The notes: generated from the letters alone by a model not told the origin. 64,000 bases of DNA from Pseudomonadota bacterium (GCA_018818835.1 JAHIRD010000136.1:62001-126000), one strand, 5' to 3'; shown: positions 26,485 through 35,248, numbered from the stretch's first letter. Translations and numbers: made by a program.

Positions 26485-26900
26485 TGGACCGTCACAGACA
26501 AGCACGGACATGCGGTGCAGACGCTGTTTCAAGGTCCGTGTCTGTCCCTGTCCGTCCGTGACCGTCCATGAAAGAAATGGCCTGGACAAACACGGACTTT
26601 CACAGACGAACACGGACATGCGGTGCAGACGCTGTTTCAGGGTCCGTGTCTGTCCCTGTCCGTCCGTGGTCGTCCATGAAAGAAACGGCCTGGACGATCA
26701 CGGTCTTTCACGGACGAACACGGACATGCGGTGCAGACGCTGTTTCAGGGTCCGTGTCTGACCCTGTCCGTCCGTGGTCGTCCATGAAAGAAACGGCCTG
26801 GACGATCACGGTCTTTCACGGACGAACACGGACATGCGGTGCAGACGCTGTTTCAGGGTCCGTGTCTGTCCCTGTCCGTCCGTGGTCGTCCACGGTAAAC
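26485..26900. repeat. Tandem array of 108-bp hairpin units (about four copies)
   Basis: The marker GACATGCGGTGCAGACGCTG starts at 26507, 26615, 26723 and 26831, giving an exact 108-base period, a multiple of three. Each unit is a long imperfect palindrome. The left arm runs through GGACGATCACGG...CGAACACGGAC and the right arm through GTCCGTGTCTGTCC...CGTGGTCGTCC, about 34 bases each, around a loop of about 24 bases. Units are joined by ATGAAAGAAACGGCCT. The copies are nearly identical apart from the first, which has more changes. Because the period is divisible by three, open frames run through the array, but they look like by-products. Related units lie at 27425-27520 and 27700-27890. Confidence 0.92.
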
Positions 26901-27009
26901 ACCTGAAGCCTTCTATTAAGTTACCTTAAAAGACAATTTTCTTGCTTGATCACACCATTTGTTTTATGAATCAGCACAAGGATAAAAATACTCATCAAAA
27001 GGACAACAT

Positions 27010-27705
27010 ATGAATAAACAAGACTCCCTGATTCCGAAACATGGGGGTTTCCGGAAACTTAAAAGTTTTCAGGTGGCCCAGCTTGCATATGATATGACAG
27101 TTCGTTTTTGTGATCGATATATCGACACATTCAGCCGCACCCGGGATCAAATGGTTCAGGCTGCGCGTTCAGGGGTGCAGAACATCGCCGAAGGGTCACA
27201 GGCCTCGGGAACGTCGAAAAAAACAGAACTCAAACTTACAAATGTGGCCCGGGCGAGCCTTGAAGAGTTGCGACTTGATTATGAAGATTTTTTAAGGCAG
27301 CGTGGGTTCCCACAACTTAGTCCGGAGCATCCGGCGCTTTTGCGGTTTAAAAGTAGGCGGTGTGCGGTGTTGGAGGATGTTCAGTCATGGATCAGGGATG
27401 AGCGGAAGCGGCAAAGAAATGGATTGGACGCACAGGGACTGTCACGGACGTCCACGGACACACAGACAGGTGCTGCAGACGGTGTTTCAAGGTCCGTGAC
27501 GGTCTGTGGTCGTCCGTGTTCGTCGCTGTCATCGGCAGCCCTGGCTGCCAATGGTGCCCTCTCGCTCTTGAATTTGGCCTGCTATCTTCTTAATCGGCAG
27601 ATCAAACAGCAGGCCAGGGATTTTGAAGAGGATGGGGGGTTTACAGAGCGATTGTACCGGGTTAGGACTGCTAATCGGCGATTGAAAAGAAACACGGACC
27701 GGTGA
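27010..27705 (+). CDS. Four-helix-bundle (S23/23S rRNA intervening-sequence-like) protein with suffix domain, containing a translated hairpin repeat
   Basis: Residues 15-130 match the four-helix-bundle family typified by the protein encoded in 23S rRNA intervening sequences: FQVAQLAYDMTVRFCDRYID, QMVQAARSGVQNIAEGSQA, KTELKLTNVARASLEELRLD and DYEDFLRQRG. Residues 181-231 (ALAANGALSLLNLACYLLNR and following) look like the C-terminal suffix domain seen on some family members. Between them, about residues 135-174, the frame reads straight through a copy of the hairpin repeat found in tandem arrays on both sides. The ATG at 27010 has AAAAGGA six bases upstream. The molecular function is unknown; related proteins are thought to bind nucleic acid. 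No reverse transcriptase is nearby, so it is not part of a diversity-generating retroelement here. Confidence 0.88.
   Translation: MNKQDSLIPKHGGFRKLKSFQVAQLAYDMTVRFCDRYIDTFSRTRDQMVQAARSGVQNIAEGSQASGTSKKTELKLTNVARASLEELRLDYEDFLRQRGFPQLSPEHPALLRFKSRRCAVLEDVQSWIRDERKRQRNGLDAQGLSRTSTDTQTGAADGVSRSVTVCGRPCSSLSSAALAANGALSLLNLACYLLNRQIKQQARDFEEDGGFTERLYRVRTANRRLKRNTDR
27425..27520. repeat. Hairpin unit lying inside the four-helix-bundle reading frame
   Basis: GGACGCACAGGGACTGTCACGG ... TGCTGCAGACGGTGTTTCAAGGTCCGTG ... TGGTCGTCCGTGTTCGTC is a diverged copy of the 108-bp unit; arms, loop marker (GCTGCAGAC at 27472) and orientation are conserved. It is read in frame as part of the protein. The second half of the copy is read in a different frame relative to the array's first open frame. 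Confidence 0.85.
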
Positions 27706-27890
27706 TGCTGGACTAACACGGACTGTCACAGACAATCACGGACGCATGCTGCAGACAGTGCTCCAATGTCCGTGTCAGTCAGTGTCCGTCCGTGATCGTC
27801 CACAAAGAAATAACCTGGACGATCACGGACTATCACAAACGACCACAGACACGTGCTGCAGACGCTGCCTTAATGTCCGTGTTTTTTTTA
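27700..27890. repeat. Two further hairpin units downstream of the four-helix-bundle gene
   Basis: Loop markers GCTGCAGAC occur at 27748 and 27855 (107 bases apart). The first unit is complete (CACGGACTGTCACAGACAATC ... GTCCGTCCGTGATCGTCC). The second keeps its left arm but its right arm stops at GTCCGTG followed directly by eight T, which could let it terminate transcripts coming from the four-helix-bundle gene. It abuts the stop of the convergent RDD gene. Confidence 0.85.
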
Positions 27891-28646
27891 CCCAAACAAA
27901 ATCTCCACCAGATTCCGGGTATACTGCTCATCGGACAGGCCATCGGTGGCTTCCTGGGGAAAGACAAGGCGGAGTTTAAAATGGCCGGCAATGGTTTTAA
28001 ACAGGCTGATCCGGGCGATGGGGTCCAGGGTTTCCCTGCGGAGCAGGGCGTTCAATGCCACGTCGGCTTCGGCGGGATGAACGGTCTGGAGGAGCCGGGC
28101 GCAGAGATGGGGATAAGCGCGGAATGAATTAAATTTTCCTGAGAAAAGCTGGGAAAAATCGGGTTGGCGGGAGTCCGGGGACCAGACCACGATGGTGTTG
28201 GCAGCCAGGTCACCCAGGCGCTGACATTTTTTGGAAAGAAAAAGGCTGATACCACCAAGCATATAAAGGGCTGGAAGTGCATCCACAAAGCGGAGGAGAT
28301 TCCGTATCACCACCTGGTTAAAGCTGAGGTTGAGGCCCTGGGCGTCCATGACCCGAAGTCCCAGAATGCGTTTGCCCAGGGTCTGACCGTTCATGAACCA
28401 TTCCAGTAGAAATCCGTAACTTACGGAGACTGCGAAATAGGTGAGGACAGCCATGGCCATGTAGAGGTCTGCACTGATCAGGCCAAAAATGCCGAGTAGT
28501 TTGTTGATGACTTGGGCCAGAGTCAGGATACAGGCCTGGTCCACAAGCCAGGCCAGAAATCGGACCACGGGACCGGCCAGGCGCAGGAAAAAAACAAGGC
28601 CTTCGGGGGTGTGAATATCAAGGGTGGGATAGCTGCCGTGTCTCAT
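27888..28646 (-). CDS. RDD-family membrane protein
   Basis: This 252-residue protein has an N-terminal RDD domain: FFLRLAGPVVRFLAWLVDQA with the Arg and Asp of the family, two to three further helices, and the segment GQTLGKRILGLRVMDAQGLN. A soluble C-terminal half of about 100 residues follows. It is last in a ten-gene minus-strand run and overlaps the SpoIIM gene by four bases. RDD proteins are often found with SpoIIM, DUF58, MoxR and DUF4129 genes. Proposed roles include transport or envelope assembly, none proven. Confidence 0.88.
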   Translation of the reverse strand: MRHGSYPTLDIHTPEGLVFFLRLAGPVVRFLAWLVDQACILTLAQVINKLLGIFGLISADLYMAMAVLTYFAVSVSYGFLLEWFMNGQTLGKRILGLRVMDAQGLNLSFNQVVIRNLLRFVDALPALYMLGGISLFLSKKCQRLGDLAANTIVVWSPDSRQPDFSQLFSGKFNSFRAYPHLCARLLQTVHPAEADVALNALLRRETLDPIARISLFKTIAGHFKLRLVFPQEATDGLSDEQYTRNLVEILFG

Positions 28647-29647
28647 GGCTGTTTCTCCCTTTTTGTTCGGCCGCTCCGGGCAAGAAAAACAGTGAGAAGC
28701 AGCAGTTCAGCAACACCGAAGGCAATTTTGGTTGAATAGGAAATCACAGGTTCATGGTATTGGGACAAAAAGGCTTCCACAAAACCAGCCCAGATAAGCA
28801 TGACGGATACGCCACCAATAAGGGTGACCAGATCAGGGGCGACTTTTCTCAGGCGGGTTCTAAGGCCCATGGGTTTTCCCCAGCCGATCAGGGCACTGGC
28901 CAGCACAAGACCGGCTTGGCCAGCCAGCACGATGGCCGGGATTTCAATGGAACCGTGGGGCAGGAGCCAGCCTATTAGAAAAGGAGTTTGACCAGCCAGG
29001 ACATAGTCGGCCACAACAGCTCCGAGCATGACGCCGTTGGAAAAAAGCAAAATCAAGGTGCCGATGCCCCAGGTGATGCCCAGTCCCATGGCAAAAATGG
29101 AAACACGGGTGTTGTTTGCAATCAGTTGGGATGAAAAGCTGGATTTATGACCGGCCATGCGGTCTTTTTTTGCGTTTTCTTCAAAGGCCACCCGGTCTGT
29201 GGGGTCTCCCTGGAGGTGGGCAAAGGGCATGAGGGCTTCCTTGGCCTGGGGGTCCACGGCAATGGCCAGTGTTCCGAACAGACAACCTGCGCCCATGATG
29301 GCCACCGAGACCCAGAATGCCATGATCCGTCTGCGGAAGGTTTGGGGGAATTCTTTGAAAAACCAGGCCAAAAGCGAGAAGGATCGACCCCGCTTCCGTG
29401 TTTCATGAATTTCGGCAAAGGCCCTTGCCACCAAGGTCTCCAGATAGACTCGAATGGCCTGTTCCGCAGAGAAATTGATCATCCGGGAAAGATCCGAAGA
29501 TGCGCGCTGGTACAGGTAGTGAAATCGGTGAACCCCATCAAGGTCAAGGTGGAAGGCCCCATCCCGTCCCATCCGGTCCAGAAGATCTTCCAGCTCGGTC
29601 CAGTACGGCTTTTCTTCACGGATAAAGGCATTGAGATCAATAATCAT
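28643..29647 (-). CDS. Stage II sporulation protein M-like (SpoIIM/DUF95) membrane protein
   Basis: This 334-residue protein starts with a cytoplasmic helical domain (about residues 1-105, WTELEDLLDRM...YLETLVARAFAEIHETR), then five or six transmembrane segments with the family's NNTRVSIFAMGLGITWGIGT and LPHGSIEIPAIVLAGQAGL motifs. The organism shows no sign of sporulating; members outside Firmicutes occur in MoxR/DUF58 operons, as here. It overlaps both neighbours by four bases, so translation is coupled. Confidence 0.9.
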   Translation of the reverse strand: MIIDLNAFIREEKPYWTELEDLLDRMGRDGAFHLDLDGVHRFHYLYQRASSDLSRMINFSAEQAIRVYLETLVARAFAEIHETRKRGRSFSLLAWFFKEFPQTFRRRIMAFWVSVAIMGAGCLFGTLAIAVDPQAKEALMPFAHLQGDPTDRVAFEENAKKDRMAGHKSSFSSQLIANNTRVSIFAMGLGITWGIGTLILLFSNGVMLGAVVADYVLAGQTPFLIGWLLPHGSIEIPAIVLAGQAGLVLASALIGWGKPMGLRTRLRKVAPDLVTLIGGVSVMLIWAGFVEAFLSQYHEPVISYSTKIAFGVAELLLLTVFLARSGRTKREKQP

Positions 29648-31035
29648 AAGATTTGCCTCTGCTTGATGTCCATATATTGGGAAATCAGCTCAACACAGAG
29701 TCGTGAATTGTCCAAAAGAAAAAAACCGGTATTCTGACGACCCAGGGATTTTTCAAGTTCCCTGAGGTTGTTCCATACCGTATGGCCGGAAAGATGCTGA
29801 TAAATGTCGTTGATGCCTGTCACATGGGGTGTTGAAAACAACGGCCGGGCCGATGCGGGATTGAGCATGTTGACCATGACCAGGTGTCGTCGGCTGAGGA
29901 TATGGACGTTTTTCAAAAAGGTTTCAGCCAAAACCGGATCATCCAGACTGGTCAGAATGATCAGAAGGGACCGTTTTCTGATCCGGGTTCCTAAAAAGGT
30001 GAACAGTTCGGTAAAGTCCGGGCTGATCCGATGGGGCCTTGCGGTGTATAAGAGATCCCTGACGGCATTGTAGTGGGCCTTGCCGCTGCTGCTTTTGACA
30101 AATCCCAGCATGGTGTCGGCAAAAAGACCAACGCCAAAGCGGTCCCCTTGTTTTTCAGCAGCCATGGCCGTGGTCAGAGTTGCTGTGATATAGCGTTCAA
30201 GAATGGTCTCCCCTGGAAAGGGAGACGGTTGAGAATCCTCGTCGGTCCGTTTTTCATCCTGGATCCTGCCATGCTGGAAAATGGCTGCGTTCCGTGCACT
30301 CATCCTGGATCCATCGATCATCACGTAGATATCCTGGGTGCGCTCCACCTGAAACACCTTGGAAATGGGAACACCACGTTTGGCGGTGGCTTTCCAGTGG
30401 ATGTCCTCGTAGCTGTCTCCTGTGACGTATTCCCGGAGTTTTTCAAACTCCCTCCCCTTTCCCACCATGCGTCGCGCATGAACCCCCATGCCGTGGGACA
30501 GAAACAGGCTTCCCAGGGCCTTTCGCTCGGATAAAAGATCCGGATAAACACGAATGTCGCAGTGGAGTGGCAAGGTGCCACGAATGGCCCAGAATCCGGC
30601 ATGGGAAGGGCTTTCAAGAAAACACATGGAAAGAATGTATTGCCCTTGTTTCCGGCCTGTGACGGTCCAGAGCAATCGGATAAGGGCCTCCGGGTCCTGG
30701 AGTATCAGGGTTTTTTCATGGCTTGACGAGGAAAGTTCAGGGGGAAAGGCAAGGCCCATGCGCAGATGCCGGCCTTTTTTTCCCTGGTGGCTAATGACAA
30801 GGGTCAGGTCTTTTTCCTGACCCCGTGAAAGGCGAAAGACATCATCTGTGCTCACCGTGATGAAACGAAGAACCGTGATGGAAAAAAGGGCATCTATAAT
30901 GGAAAGGCAAAGAAACAGGACAATCAGGGCGTAGGTATACAGGCAAATCTCAGGGAAAAGAGATCCAAGAAGGCTTGAGGGAAATAAGATCAAACCCGTA
31001 AAAAAAAGCAGCCTGTTTGTTGGGACAATACGCAT
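29644..31035 (-). CDS. DUF58 domain protein (vWA-like, MoxR partner)
   Basis: This 463-residue protein has two N-terminal hydrophobic segments (LLFFTGLILFPSSLLGSLF and a following one), a beta-rich region, the DUF58 signature FEKLREYVTGDSYEDIHWKA near residues 195-215, then a vWA-like fold with IYVMIDGSRMSA in place of the canonical metal-site DxSxS (D, S and S are present). DUF58 proteins are thought to be clients or adaptors of MoxR AAA+ ATPases. The gene follows moxR with a gap of five bases. Confidence 0.9.
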   Translation of the reverse strand: MRIVPTNRLLFFTGLILFPSSLLGSLFPEICLYTYALIVLFLCLSIIDALFSITVLRFITVSTDDVFRLSRGQEKDLTLVISHQGKKGRHLRMGLAFPPELSSSSHEKTLILQDPEALIRLLWTVTGRKQGQYILSMCFLESPSHAGFWAIRGTLPLHCDIRVYPDLLSERKALGSLFLSHGMGVHARRMVGKGREFEKLREYVTGDSYEDIHWKATAKRGVPISKVFQVERTQDIYVMIDGSRMSARNAAIFQHGRIQDEKRTDEDSQPSPFPGETILERYITATLTTAMAAEKQGDRFGVGLFADTMLGFVKSSSGKAHYNAVRDLLYTARPHRISPDFTELFTFLGTRIRKRSLLIILTSLDDPVLAETFLKNVHILSRRHLVMVNMLNPASARPLFSTPHVTGINDIYQHLSGHTVWNNLRELEKSLGRQNTGFFLLDNSRLCVELISQYMDIKQRQIL

Positions 31036-31040
31036 ATCAT

Positions 31041-32006
31041 TTACCTGGGAACGGCCACGTCCATTAAAATGTCCCGGATCACTTCCCGGATGGTCAGGCC
31101 TTCGATTTCAAATTCCGGGCGAAGAATCAGCCGGTGCTCAAGCACGGGGATGGCCATGGATTTGATATCATCGGGACTGACAAAATCCCTGTCCGAAAGG
31201 GCGGCCATGGCACGGGATGACAAAAGAAGAGCCTGGGAAGCCCGGGGCCCTGCTCCGGTCAAAACCGAGGGGTGAACCCGTGTTTTCCGGACGATGTCCA
31301 CCATATAGGCAATCAGTTCATCCTTGATCAGAATCCCTGAAAGACCGGACCTGAATTCAGCCAGGGTTTCGCTGCCAAGGACTTTGTTGACTTTTCCGGC
31401 GGCCAGGATGGATTCCGGGGAATCGTCTCCACGCATGCTTTCGGCCAGGCGGAGTTCCTCTGCCCGGCTGGGGTGATCCATGGTGATCTTCAAAAGAAAA
31501 CGGTCTTTCTGGGCCTCGGGAAGAGGGTATGTGCCGTCGAACTCAATGGGATTCTGGGTGGCAAAAACAGTGAAATCCGGAGACAGAACATGGGTGGTCC
31601 GGTCGATGGTCACACTCCGTTCCTGCATGGCTTCCAAAAGGGCCGACTGGGTTTTGGCCGGAGCCCGGTTGATCTCGTCGGCCAGAAGAAAGCTGGTGAA
31701 CACCGGTCCCCTGATCAGGGAAAAACGGTTGTCCTTGAGGTTGAACACATGGGTTCCCGTGATGTCGGCGGGCATCAGATCCGGGGTGAACTGGATGCGT
31801 TTGAATTCACAGCCCAGCACATGGGCCAGGGTCTTGACCAGAAGTGTTTTTCCCACACCGGGTACGCCTTCCACCAGCACATGGCTGCCTGTGAAAATGG
31901 CGATGAGGCAGTGATCCACAACATGCTCCTGCCCAATGATTACCTTGGCCACCTCGGTTTTGGTCCGGGCAAGAATGTCTTTTATTTTTTCCGTATCCGC
32001 ATTCAT
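31041..32006 (-). CDS. MoxR-family AAA+ ATPase
   Basis: This 321-residue AAA+ ATPase has Walker A GVPGVGKT (47-54), Walker B LLADEINRAPAKTQSALLEAMQER, sensor 1 VFATQNPIEFDGTYPLPEAQ (with the catalytic Asn), and the C-terminal lid with AGPRASQALL and VSPDDIKSMA. MoxR proteins act as chaperones that mature or activate complexes together with vWA/DUF58 partners. It is centrally placed in the ten-gene run, overlapping the DUF4350 gene by four bases. Confidence 0.94.
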   Translation of the reverse strand: MNADTEKIKDILARTKTEVAKVIIGQEHVVDHCLIAIFTGSHVLVEGVPGVGKTLLVKTLAHVLGCEFKRIQFTPDLMPADITGTHVFNLKDNRFSLIRGPVFTSFLLADEINRAPAKTQSALLEAMQERSVTIDRTTHVLSPDFTVFATQNPIEFDGTYPLPEAQKDRFLLKITMDHPSRAEELRLAESMRGDDSPESILAAGKVNKVLGSETLAEFRSGLSGILIKDELIAYMVDIVRKTRVHPSVLTGAGPRASQALLLSSRAMAALSDRDFVSPDDIKSMAIPVLEHRLILRPEFEIEGLTIREVIRDILMDVAVPR

Positions 32007-33274
32007 GGTTTCTTCCCTTCTGACAGCAAACGATGAATTTCCCTGTATCCGGCCACGGGATCATGATCCCTGCCGGATGCCATGGTGTTTGCCGCTGTTG
32101 TGATGATGTTGAGTTTATCCGCGAAGGCTTTGGAGGCTTCATGGTTCGAGACAAAGGATTTTCCCCATTCCTTGATACAGACCCCCAGAAGATCTTTGGG
32201 GGGGATATGCCGTTTGAACAGGCTGGACAAGCCAGAGGCATGGTCACGGTCTGACACGGCACGGGTCCTGGGCAGGTTGTCGGATGGGGGCACAAAAAAA
32301 GAGGCGTTTTTCCAGATAAAAATCAGCGCCACCAGTAAAAAGGAGGCAAAGACGCCGTGAAGACCATATGTCCTGACCAGGCTTGCAATCCCCGGTTGAC
32401 TTCGAATGCCCAGATGGGACTCATCAAAGATGATGTGTTGATTTTGACCGGTAAGCCAGGTCAGAAACCCGGGCCGGAGGTCATTTTTCAAGCCCTCGTT
32501 GCTCAAAAGATAACTGTCCGAGCATAAAACCAGGCTGCCCTTTCCAACGGGTCGTTCGATCAGTACCGCTGAATCGGATAATCGTGAAACCTCTTGCCAT
32601 TCTGGATCAAGATCCGTGAAAAAAAGTGTGGAATGCCAGGGCAGATCCTCGGAGCCCAGAACGGATCTGTATGTGTCCTGGACAGCGGCCATGTGACCGG
32701 TCTGATCCGATTGCACATAGTCGTATCGAAATCCCCAGGCCTTGCAGAGATCCACGGTTCGGGCCCGCAAGGGGACATCGTCCACAGGGTCTTCACCGGG
32801 TGTTTCCTCGTCCTGTTCCGCCTCGCCCCCATGGGGTGCTGGTGGGGCGTCCCCATCGTCACTGACCTCTTCACCGTCAGGTGTATCCGGGTCGTCCGGG
32901 CATCCTTTTGTTAATGAAGAGTAAAGGCAGACCACGATGCGTCCTCCGGAATCGAGATAATCGGAAAGGGCCTGGTACATGGCATCAGGGAGTGTGTTTT
33001 CGCCTTCGGCCCGGTCTCCGATGAAAAACAGGGTTGAGGGTGTTTTTTCATGAAAACGCTGGAGGGAGGCCTGGTTCCGGGTGACCACAAGCCCTTCCAG
33101 ATGCACCAGGGAATCATGAAAGACCCGGCAGCCCAGGGGGTCGGAGCGCAAGGTTGAATAGGGAGGATAAATATCCCCCGATTCAAAACGAAGGGTGAAT
33201 AATCGCACAAGGCCCCCGGTGAACAGGGCAAAAAGAATCAGGAGAATCAGACCGTATCCGCGTTTACTGCCCAT
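32003..33274 (-). CDS. DUF4350 domain membrane protein
   Basis: This 423-residue protein has a first TM helix (residues 6-25), then a periplasmic or outward-facing DUF4350-like domain (YPPYSTLRSDPLGCRVFHDSL, TLFFIGDRAEGE, LSDYLDSGGRIVVCLYSS) interrupted by an acidic low-complexity stretch (about residues 120-165, rich in D and E), a strand-rich part, a second TM near residue 310 and a cytoplasmic tail. The layout, with GIASLVRTYGLHGVFASFLL, is typical of DUF4350 proteins paired with DUF4129 and MoxR genes. The function is unknown. Confidence 0.82.
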   Translation of the reverse strand: MGSKRGYGLILLILFALFTGGLVRLFTLRFESGDIYPPYSTLRSDPLGCRVFHDSLVHLEGLVVTRNQASLQRFHEKTPSTLFFIGDRAEGENTLPDAMYQALSDYLDSGGRIVVCLYSSLTKGCPDDPDTPDGEEVSDDGDAPPAPHGGEAEQDEETPGEDPVDDVPLRARTVDLCKAWGFRYDYVQSDQTGHMAAVQDTYRSVLGSEDLPWHSTLFFTDLDPEWQEVSRLSDSAVLIERPVGKGSLVLCSDSYLLSNEGLKNDLRPGFLTWLTGQNQHIIFDESHLGIRSQPGIASLVRTYGLHGVFASFLLVALIFIWKNASFFVPPSDNLPRTRAVSDRDHASGLSSLFKRHIPPKDLLGVCIKEWGKSFVSNHEASKAFADKLNIITTAANTMASGRDHDPVAGYREIHRLLSEGKKP

Positions 33275-34952
33275 GGCCTACGATCCTTTCCTGATTTTCG
33301 GCAAAATGCATCACATCCTCTTTTACCAGGGGATGCATGCCATACCAGATTTTTTCGAATTGACTCACACTGACAGTGAAACGATTGATCATGTCTTGTT
33401 TATCGTGGGCCCTGCGATAAAGTTCGTCGTGATAGTCCCGGTTGGATTTGTAATGGGCCACGGTGATCAAACCATGGTCGGATAAACGGGCCAGGGTTCC
33501 CAGGTAAAGCGCCCGCATGGCCAGCCGGAACTCCCCTTTTTCAAGCAGGCTATTCGCCAGCTGATTCCAGGAATCCCAAGGAAGTTGGTCAGCACCGACG
33601 TTCTCATCGGATACATCCACGAAAAGAGATGTTTCTCCATGATCCTTATGGGGTGCCCGCCGTCGTGACATAAGGTTTTTTAGTGCCACACCCACCAAAA
33701 GCACCAGGGTCAGACCCAGAAGACCGTACAGAAGATAGCGGATCATGGGGGACTGGGTGTTTTCCTGGGTATCACTGGTTTTGTCCGGCTTGGGTAAGAA
33801 TTTTTCCAGCCAGTTGAAAAAGGCTTCGATCCATGACGCGATACGGCTGAAAAAGGCTTTGATGGGAGGTCCGATCCAGTTGAAAAAGGCTTGGATCATA
33901 CCCGGCTCGGTCTCCTCGGGATTTTTTTCCCTGGGCATGCGCCAGGCAAAGTCCCTGCGGCTCAAGACCTCATGGATGGATTTTTCCAATTTCTCGGGGT
34001 TTATCACCGTTTCGCTCCCCATGGGCTTTACCAGGTCTTGGGACTCTGTTGGCTGGGCCAGGGCCGTGCAAGGACCAAGAAAAAGGTGGGCAGTGAAACA
34101 AAAAAATACAAGGGGTAAAAGGGCCGTGGATGCGATTTTCTTAAGCTCTGCCGTGAGATCATCCCCGTTTTTTTCCGAGGATCCGTAAAAAAACCTCAGG
34201 GTGTAGACGGTCTTGACAAGGGGGTCCACACACAGATGTGTGAGACACACCACGCTGACAAGAAAGGTGCTGTTCATGGGATTGAATCCGCCCAGGGTAA
34301 AAACCGATTCGATTCCAAACAGGCTTTTGGCCATCTGGGGCAAAGAAAAAACAAAAAAGCCCAGGTTGAGCATGACAATCAGTTTAAATAAAAGGAGGAT
34401 AAGCATAACCATGTGATTCTGTCCGGGCTGGTCAGAGGCGGTTTTAAAGGTGTCTGATATCACCCGTCCCAGGGGCATTCCGCTGGAGCAGTCCGCAATC
34501 AGGCAATTCTGATAAAAGGCATAGACCCAGGCATAGGGAAGCATCATCAGAAAGGCCAGGGGAATAATCAGAATGGATGATGCATGCATCAGTGCCTGGA
34601 ATGCCGTCAGGCGGAACACAGACAATACCGTGTTCTCCTGTGATCTGATCCCCCCCAGATGGAAAAACAGGTTTCGCGTAAACACAGACTGAAGGCATTT
34701 CATCCAGATAAAAAGAAGAGCAAGGCCCAGTGATGCAGGAGCCAGATAATCCCCGGCAAAGGCGCTTTGGCTCATGTCTCCCCAGAAAAAAAGCAGTCCC
34801 ATAACAAAGGGCAGGGTCCCGGCAAAATAGAAAACAAGCAGTTTGAAGGGGGCGTTCCGTAAAAGGAAAACAGCTTCTTCGATAATGGCGATCCCACTCC
34901 GATGGGTGAATGGTTTTGGCGTTCCCATCCTGTTTACCATAATGATTTCCAC
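33264..34952 (-). CDS. Large membrane protein with C-terminal DUF4129
   Basis: This 562-residue protein has about six N-terminal transmembrane helices (to about residue 310), a periplasmic or loop segment with SIHEVLSRRDFAWRMPREK, a repeated amphipathic stretch (FFNWIGPPIKAFFSRI, FFNWLEKFLPKPD), one more TM (YLLYGLLGLTLVLLVGVAL) and a cytoplasmic DUF4129 domain at about residues 445-555 (FRLAMRALYLGTLARLSDHGLI...YHDELYRRA). It overlaps the DUF4350 gene by 11 bases and the small zinc-protein gene by 19 bases. Confidence 0.85.
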   Translation of the reverse strand: MEIIMVNRMGTPKPFTHRSGIAIIEEAVFLLRNAPFKLLVFYFAGTLPFVMGLLFFWGDMSQSAFAGDYLAPASLGLALLFIWMKCLQSVFTRNLFFHLGGIRSQENTVLSVFRLTAFQALMHASSILIIPLAFLMMLPYAWVYAFYQNCLIADCSSGMPLGRVISDTFKTASDQPGQNHMVMLILLLFKLIVMLNLGFFVFSLPQMAKSLFGIESVFTLGGFNPMNSTFLVSVVCLTHLCVDPLVKTVYTLRFFYGSSEKNGDDLTAELKKIASTALLPLVFFCFTAHLFLGPCTALAQPTESQDLVKPMGSETVINPEKLEKSIHEVLSRRDFAWRMPREKNPEETEPGMIQAFFNWIGPPIKAFFSRIASWIEAFFNWLEKFLPKPDKTSDTQENTQSPMIRYLLYGLLGLTLVLLVGVALKNLMSRRRAPHKDHGETSLFVDVSDENVGADQLPWDSWNQLANSLLEKGEFRLAMRALYLGTLARLSDHGLITVAHYKSNRDYHDELYRRAHDKQDMINRFTVSVSQFEKIWYGMHPLVKEDVMHFAENQERIVGHGQ

Positions 34953-35248
34953 AAGGTGCCCTCATGGAAGGAGGCAGGAAGAGATAAAAGAAAACGACCG
35001 AAATAAAAAAAGAACAGCCAGATCACCATAAGTCCCCCGGCAAATGAGAACAACGATCCAAGGCCCATAAGGTTTTTTTTGTGAGTCAGTCCACCATGAT
35101 TTTTTGCAGACAGACAGTCCCTACACAGAACCTGTTCTTCATGTTCGGTGATGCATTCCCGGCAGAAATAGCGTCCGCAATCCGGACATCGGGCAACGGC
35201 TTCACGCAAACCATGGTTTGAGCAGCGCTGCTCTGACAGGGTTTTCAT
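34934..35248 (-). CDS. Small B-box-like zinc protein with one TM helix
   Basis: This 104-residue protein has the ligand pattern C9, H12, C21, C24, C29, C32, H36, C42, C45, as in B-box-type zinc fingers, followed by one hydrophobic helix (MGLGSLFSFAGGLMVIWLFFF) and a short tail. The zinc part would be cytoplasmic. It is translationally coupled on both sides (four-base overlap upstream, 19-base overlap downstream). B-box-like domains are best known in eukaryotes; in bacteria they appear in membrane proteins of Desulfobacterota and Acidobacteria with unknown partners. Confidence 0.8.
   Translation of the reverse strand: MKTLSEQRCSNHGLREAVARCPDCGRYFCRECITEHEEQVLCRDCLSAKNHGGLTHKKNLMGLGSLFSFAGGLMVIWLFFFYFGRFLLSLPASFHEGTLWKSLW

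Noticed and set aside
26485-26900. CRISPR array
   Set aside because: Units are contiguous with no unique spacers, are long palindromes of 108 bases, and no cas gene is near.
26441-26906. Two overlapping open frames (106 and 112 codons) through the hairpin array
   Set aside because: They consist only of the 108-base repeat, whose period keeps any frame open. Composition is unlike a protein and no RBS fits.
27010-27705. Avd-type accessory gene of a diversity-generating retroelement
   Set aside because: The fold is related, but no reverse transcriptase, template repeat or variable-region target gene was found in the window.
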